From positions 1 to 7,919 of the forward strand of contig DUZI01000080.1 in assembly GCA_013349595.1 (NCBI GenBank): a DNA stretch of 7,919 bases, written 5' to 3'. Shown piece by piece: positions 6,763 to 7,919 of the stretch (within the stretch, counting starts at the first letter, position 1; each line of letters starts with the position of its first letter). Origin of the DNA: Nitrospirota bacterium. GTDB lineage: Bacteria > Nitrospirota > Thermodesulfovibrionia > Thermodesulfovibrionales > Dissulfurispiraceae. A program made the translations under genes and the position numbers. A model generated the notes under the pieces. The model saw only the letters and a list, made by a program, of their open reading frames with translations, was not told the DNA's origin and searched no databases.

Positions 6763-7827
6763 TTATTCTTTCTTCTTCATTATCTTTAAAGTGTATTCAA
6801 AATAATCCTGTACAAATCTTCCAGAGGCAACATTAATAATACTAAATCTTAATGTATTATCGTTTAAAAAAGATGAATTAAGTGCCAAAAATAGATGTCT
6901 TGATATTTCATGAAGGCTTTCATCAAGGGCATATTTGCTGATTCTTTGAAGAATTACATTATCTTTTTCATTAGTATTATTATTTTTTAAAAATATGTAA
7001 AATGCCTCATAATGTCCAAAGACCTTGCATCTTAATGGCCTTTTTGAATATACAAGACAATGATCCTCTTCATATAAAGGACATCGGTATTTATTTGTTA
7101 GAAGATTTCTCAATGAAAATGCCCTGTCAATCACTCTTATCCTCTCGTCGCGGCAAAGGGTTTTGTTTATATAATGATGAAGATAGGCAGCTTCAATTAA
7201 TTGAATAGAAAAGGTCTCGCTGCAACAGGGACTTTGTTTTCTTCCACAGTCAGATACTAATAAGTTATTTGGGATGTTTTCCTTTATTGTCCGCTCTATC
7301 TCTGCAACAAAGACCTCGTATTCAGAAAAGTATGGTGTTAAATCTACAAAGTGTTTACCTTCAAGGGATGGCTCTCTCAAGGTAAGTTGTTTATTTTGTT
7401 TGTCATATTTTCTGAGTAAATCCCACTGGTAGTAACTTGATGGTGTTGATTTTATATGTTTAAGCTTTTTTTGTGCCTGTTTGAGTCCAAAACCCTTTCT
7501 TACTAAATAACTATTAATAAAAGTCCCTGTTCTGCCTAAACCAAGCCTACAGTGTATTAACACCTTTTTACCTAAAAAAATTGCCTCATCAAGCCATTCA
7601 AGGGCATTTTCCATCTCCTCCATAGCAGGCACACTGTCATCATCTATGGGCAAATAAAAAACATCAAAGCCACTTATTCTTTCAATATTAGCAAGGTCAC
7701 AAAACTCTCCACACAGATTTACTATATTTGTAATCCCACATTCTTTTATAGTATCAAGGTCTTTTTCGGACATAGGTGCACTTCCTACTGCCAGATTGTC
7801 AGTAACCCATCGTAATTTATATGCCAT
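6763..7827 (-). CDS. Dual-specificity-type phosphatase fused to YkgJ-like cysteine-cluster domain
   Basis: The 354-residue protein has two parts. Residues 1 to about 145 form a cysteine-based phosphatase of the dual-specificity/PTP superfamily. The P-loop HCRLGLGRTG (92-101) carries catalytic Cys93 and Arg99 in the C-x5-R signature, and IDDDSVP (61-67) supplies a candidate general acid among Asp62-64. From about 190 to 275 comes a YkgJ-like putative zinc- or iron-chelating domain: Cys194, the CC pair at 201-202, Cys225, and CPLYEEDHCLVYSKRPLRCK with Cys249, Cys257 and Cys267. The last 80 residues are helical and unassigned. There is no signal peptide, so it is cytosolic. The substrate (phosphoprotein, nucleotide or lipid) cannot be inferred. 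The ATG at 7827 is chosen because AAGGAG stands 9 nt upstream; a TTG two codons earlier overlaps the previous stop codon. The gene follows the response-regulator gene by 2 bp. Confidence 0.9.
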   Translation of the reverse strand: MAYKLRWVTDNLAVGSAPMSEKDLDTIKECGITNIVNLCGEFCDLANIERISGFDVFYLPIDDDSVPAMEEMENALEWLDEAIFLGKKVLIHCRLGLGRTGTFINSYLVRKGFGLKQAQKKLKHIKSTPSSYYQWDLLRKYDKQNKQLTLREPSLEGKHFVDLTPYFSEYEVFVAEIERTIKENIPNNLLVSDCGRKQSPCCSETFSIQLIEAAYLHHYINKTLCRDERIRVIDRAFSLRNLLTNKYRCPLYEEDHCLVYSKRPLRCKVFGHYEAFYIFLKNNNTNEKDNVILQRISKYALDESLHEISRHLFLALNSSFLNDNTLRFSIINVASGRFVQDYFEYTLKIMKKKE

Positions 7828-7829
7828 TA

Positions 7830-7919
7830 TCAAAAACTCCTTAGAAGCCTTTCAACTTTTATTTCGAGTTCTTGTTTTTCAATTGGTTTGATGCAATATT
7901 CGGTTGCTCCCAGGTCAAG
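7830..7919 (-). CDS. Response regulator receiver domain, C-terminal end (partial)
   Basis: The final 29 residues of a minus-strand gene run off the high-coordinate edge of the window and stop with TGA at 7830-7832. The reading LDLGATEYCIKPIEKQELEI followed by a helix ending VERLLRSF is the typical end of a CheY-like receiver. GA-x-x-Y is followed by the conserved Lys-Pro (KPI) that closes the phosphorylation site, then the last amphipathic helix. The protein ends about 17 residues after the Lys-Pro, so the receiver is at its C-terminus: it is either a stand-alone receiver or a larger protein, such as a hybrid kinase, with a C-terminal receiver. The stop lies 2 bp before the phosphatase ATG, so the two genes are almost certainly cotranscribed. 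The piece is short, which limits certainty. Confidence 0.75.
   Translation of the reverse strand, partial: LDLGATEYCIKPIEKQELEIKVERLLRSF
7837..7842 (-). promoter_or_regulatory. Ribosome binding site of the phosphatase-YkgJ gene
   Basis: AAGGAG on the minus strand ends 9 nt before the ATG at 7827, and lies within the last codons of the upstream receiver gene. It favours this ATG over the TTG at 7833, which would be only 3 nt away. Confidence 0.75.

Noticed and set aside
7002..7208. Plus-strand open frame of 68 residues
   Set aside because: It is antisense to the YkgJ-like part of the phosphatase gene, where the minus frame has the conserved cysteine pattern.
1..7919. Defence system, prophage, insertion sequence or CRISPR array
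   Set aside because: I looked for transposase, integrase, nuclease or helicase motifs, terminal inverted repeats and regularly spaced repeats on both strands and found none.

Overview
The window is one dense stretch of bacterial chromosome, AT-rich. Every protein gene runs on the minus strand; the only plus-strand gene is a tRNA. I see no mobile element, CRISPR array, integrase or sign of a dedicated defence locus. An MEP-pathway enzyme (IspG), an MltG peptidoglycan enzyme and an entericidin-type lipoprotein point to a didermic (Gram-negative) bacterium. The low-GC codon use (many ATA, AGG and AAA codons) and the unsplit GlnRS would suit a Nitrospirota- or Desulfobacterota-like lineage, but that placement is inference only.

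Reading in the direction of transcription (high to low coordinates), the first block (7919 to 3069) holds the tail of a response-regulator receiver domain, a dual-specificity-type phosphatase fused to a YkgJ-like cysteine-cluster domain, TsaC/Sua5 (tRNA t6A synthesis), a cytosolic GGDEF diguanylate cyclase, and glutaminyl-tRNA synthetase. Gaps are short (2 bp, then 29 bp and 46 bp) except where a tRNA-Leu(GAG) gene sits on the opposite strand between the phosphatase gene and tsaC. That tRNA gene abuts the phosphatase stop codon with no gap, and its likely promoter lies against the tsaC start codon. The block therefore mixes signalling (receiver, phosphatase, c-di-GMP) with translation (t6A, GlnRS, tRNA).

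About 495 bp without a recognisable gene follows (2574-3068). It is very AT-rich and probably carries the end of the first transcript and the promoter of the second.

The second block (2573 to 50) starts with a 41-residue entericidin-like lipoprotein that is easy to miss because of its size, then an unrecognised 79-residue protein, then mltG and ispG. mltG and ispG are separated by 2 bp and are almost certainly cotranscribed.

Nothing here is a clear new system. The items most worth a second look are the phosphatase-YkgJ fusion, the entericidin/unknown small-protein pair, and the antisense tRNA-Leu wedged into the minus-strand gene block.
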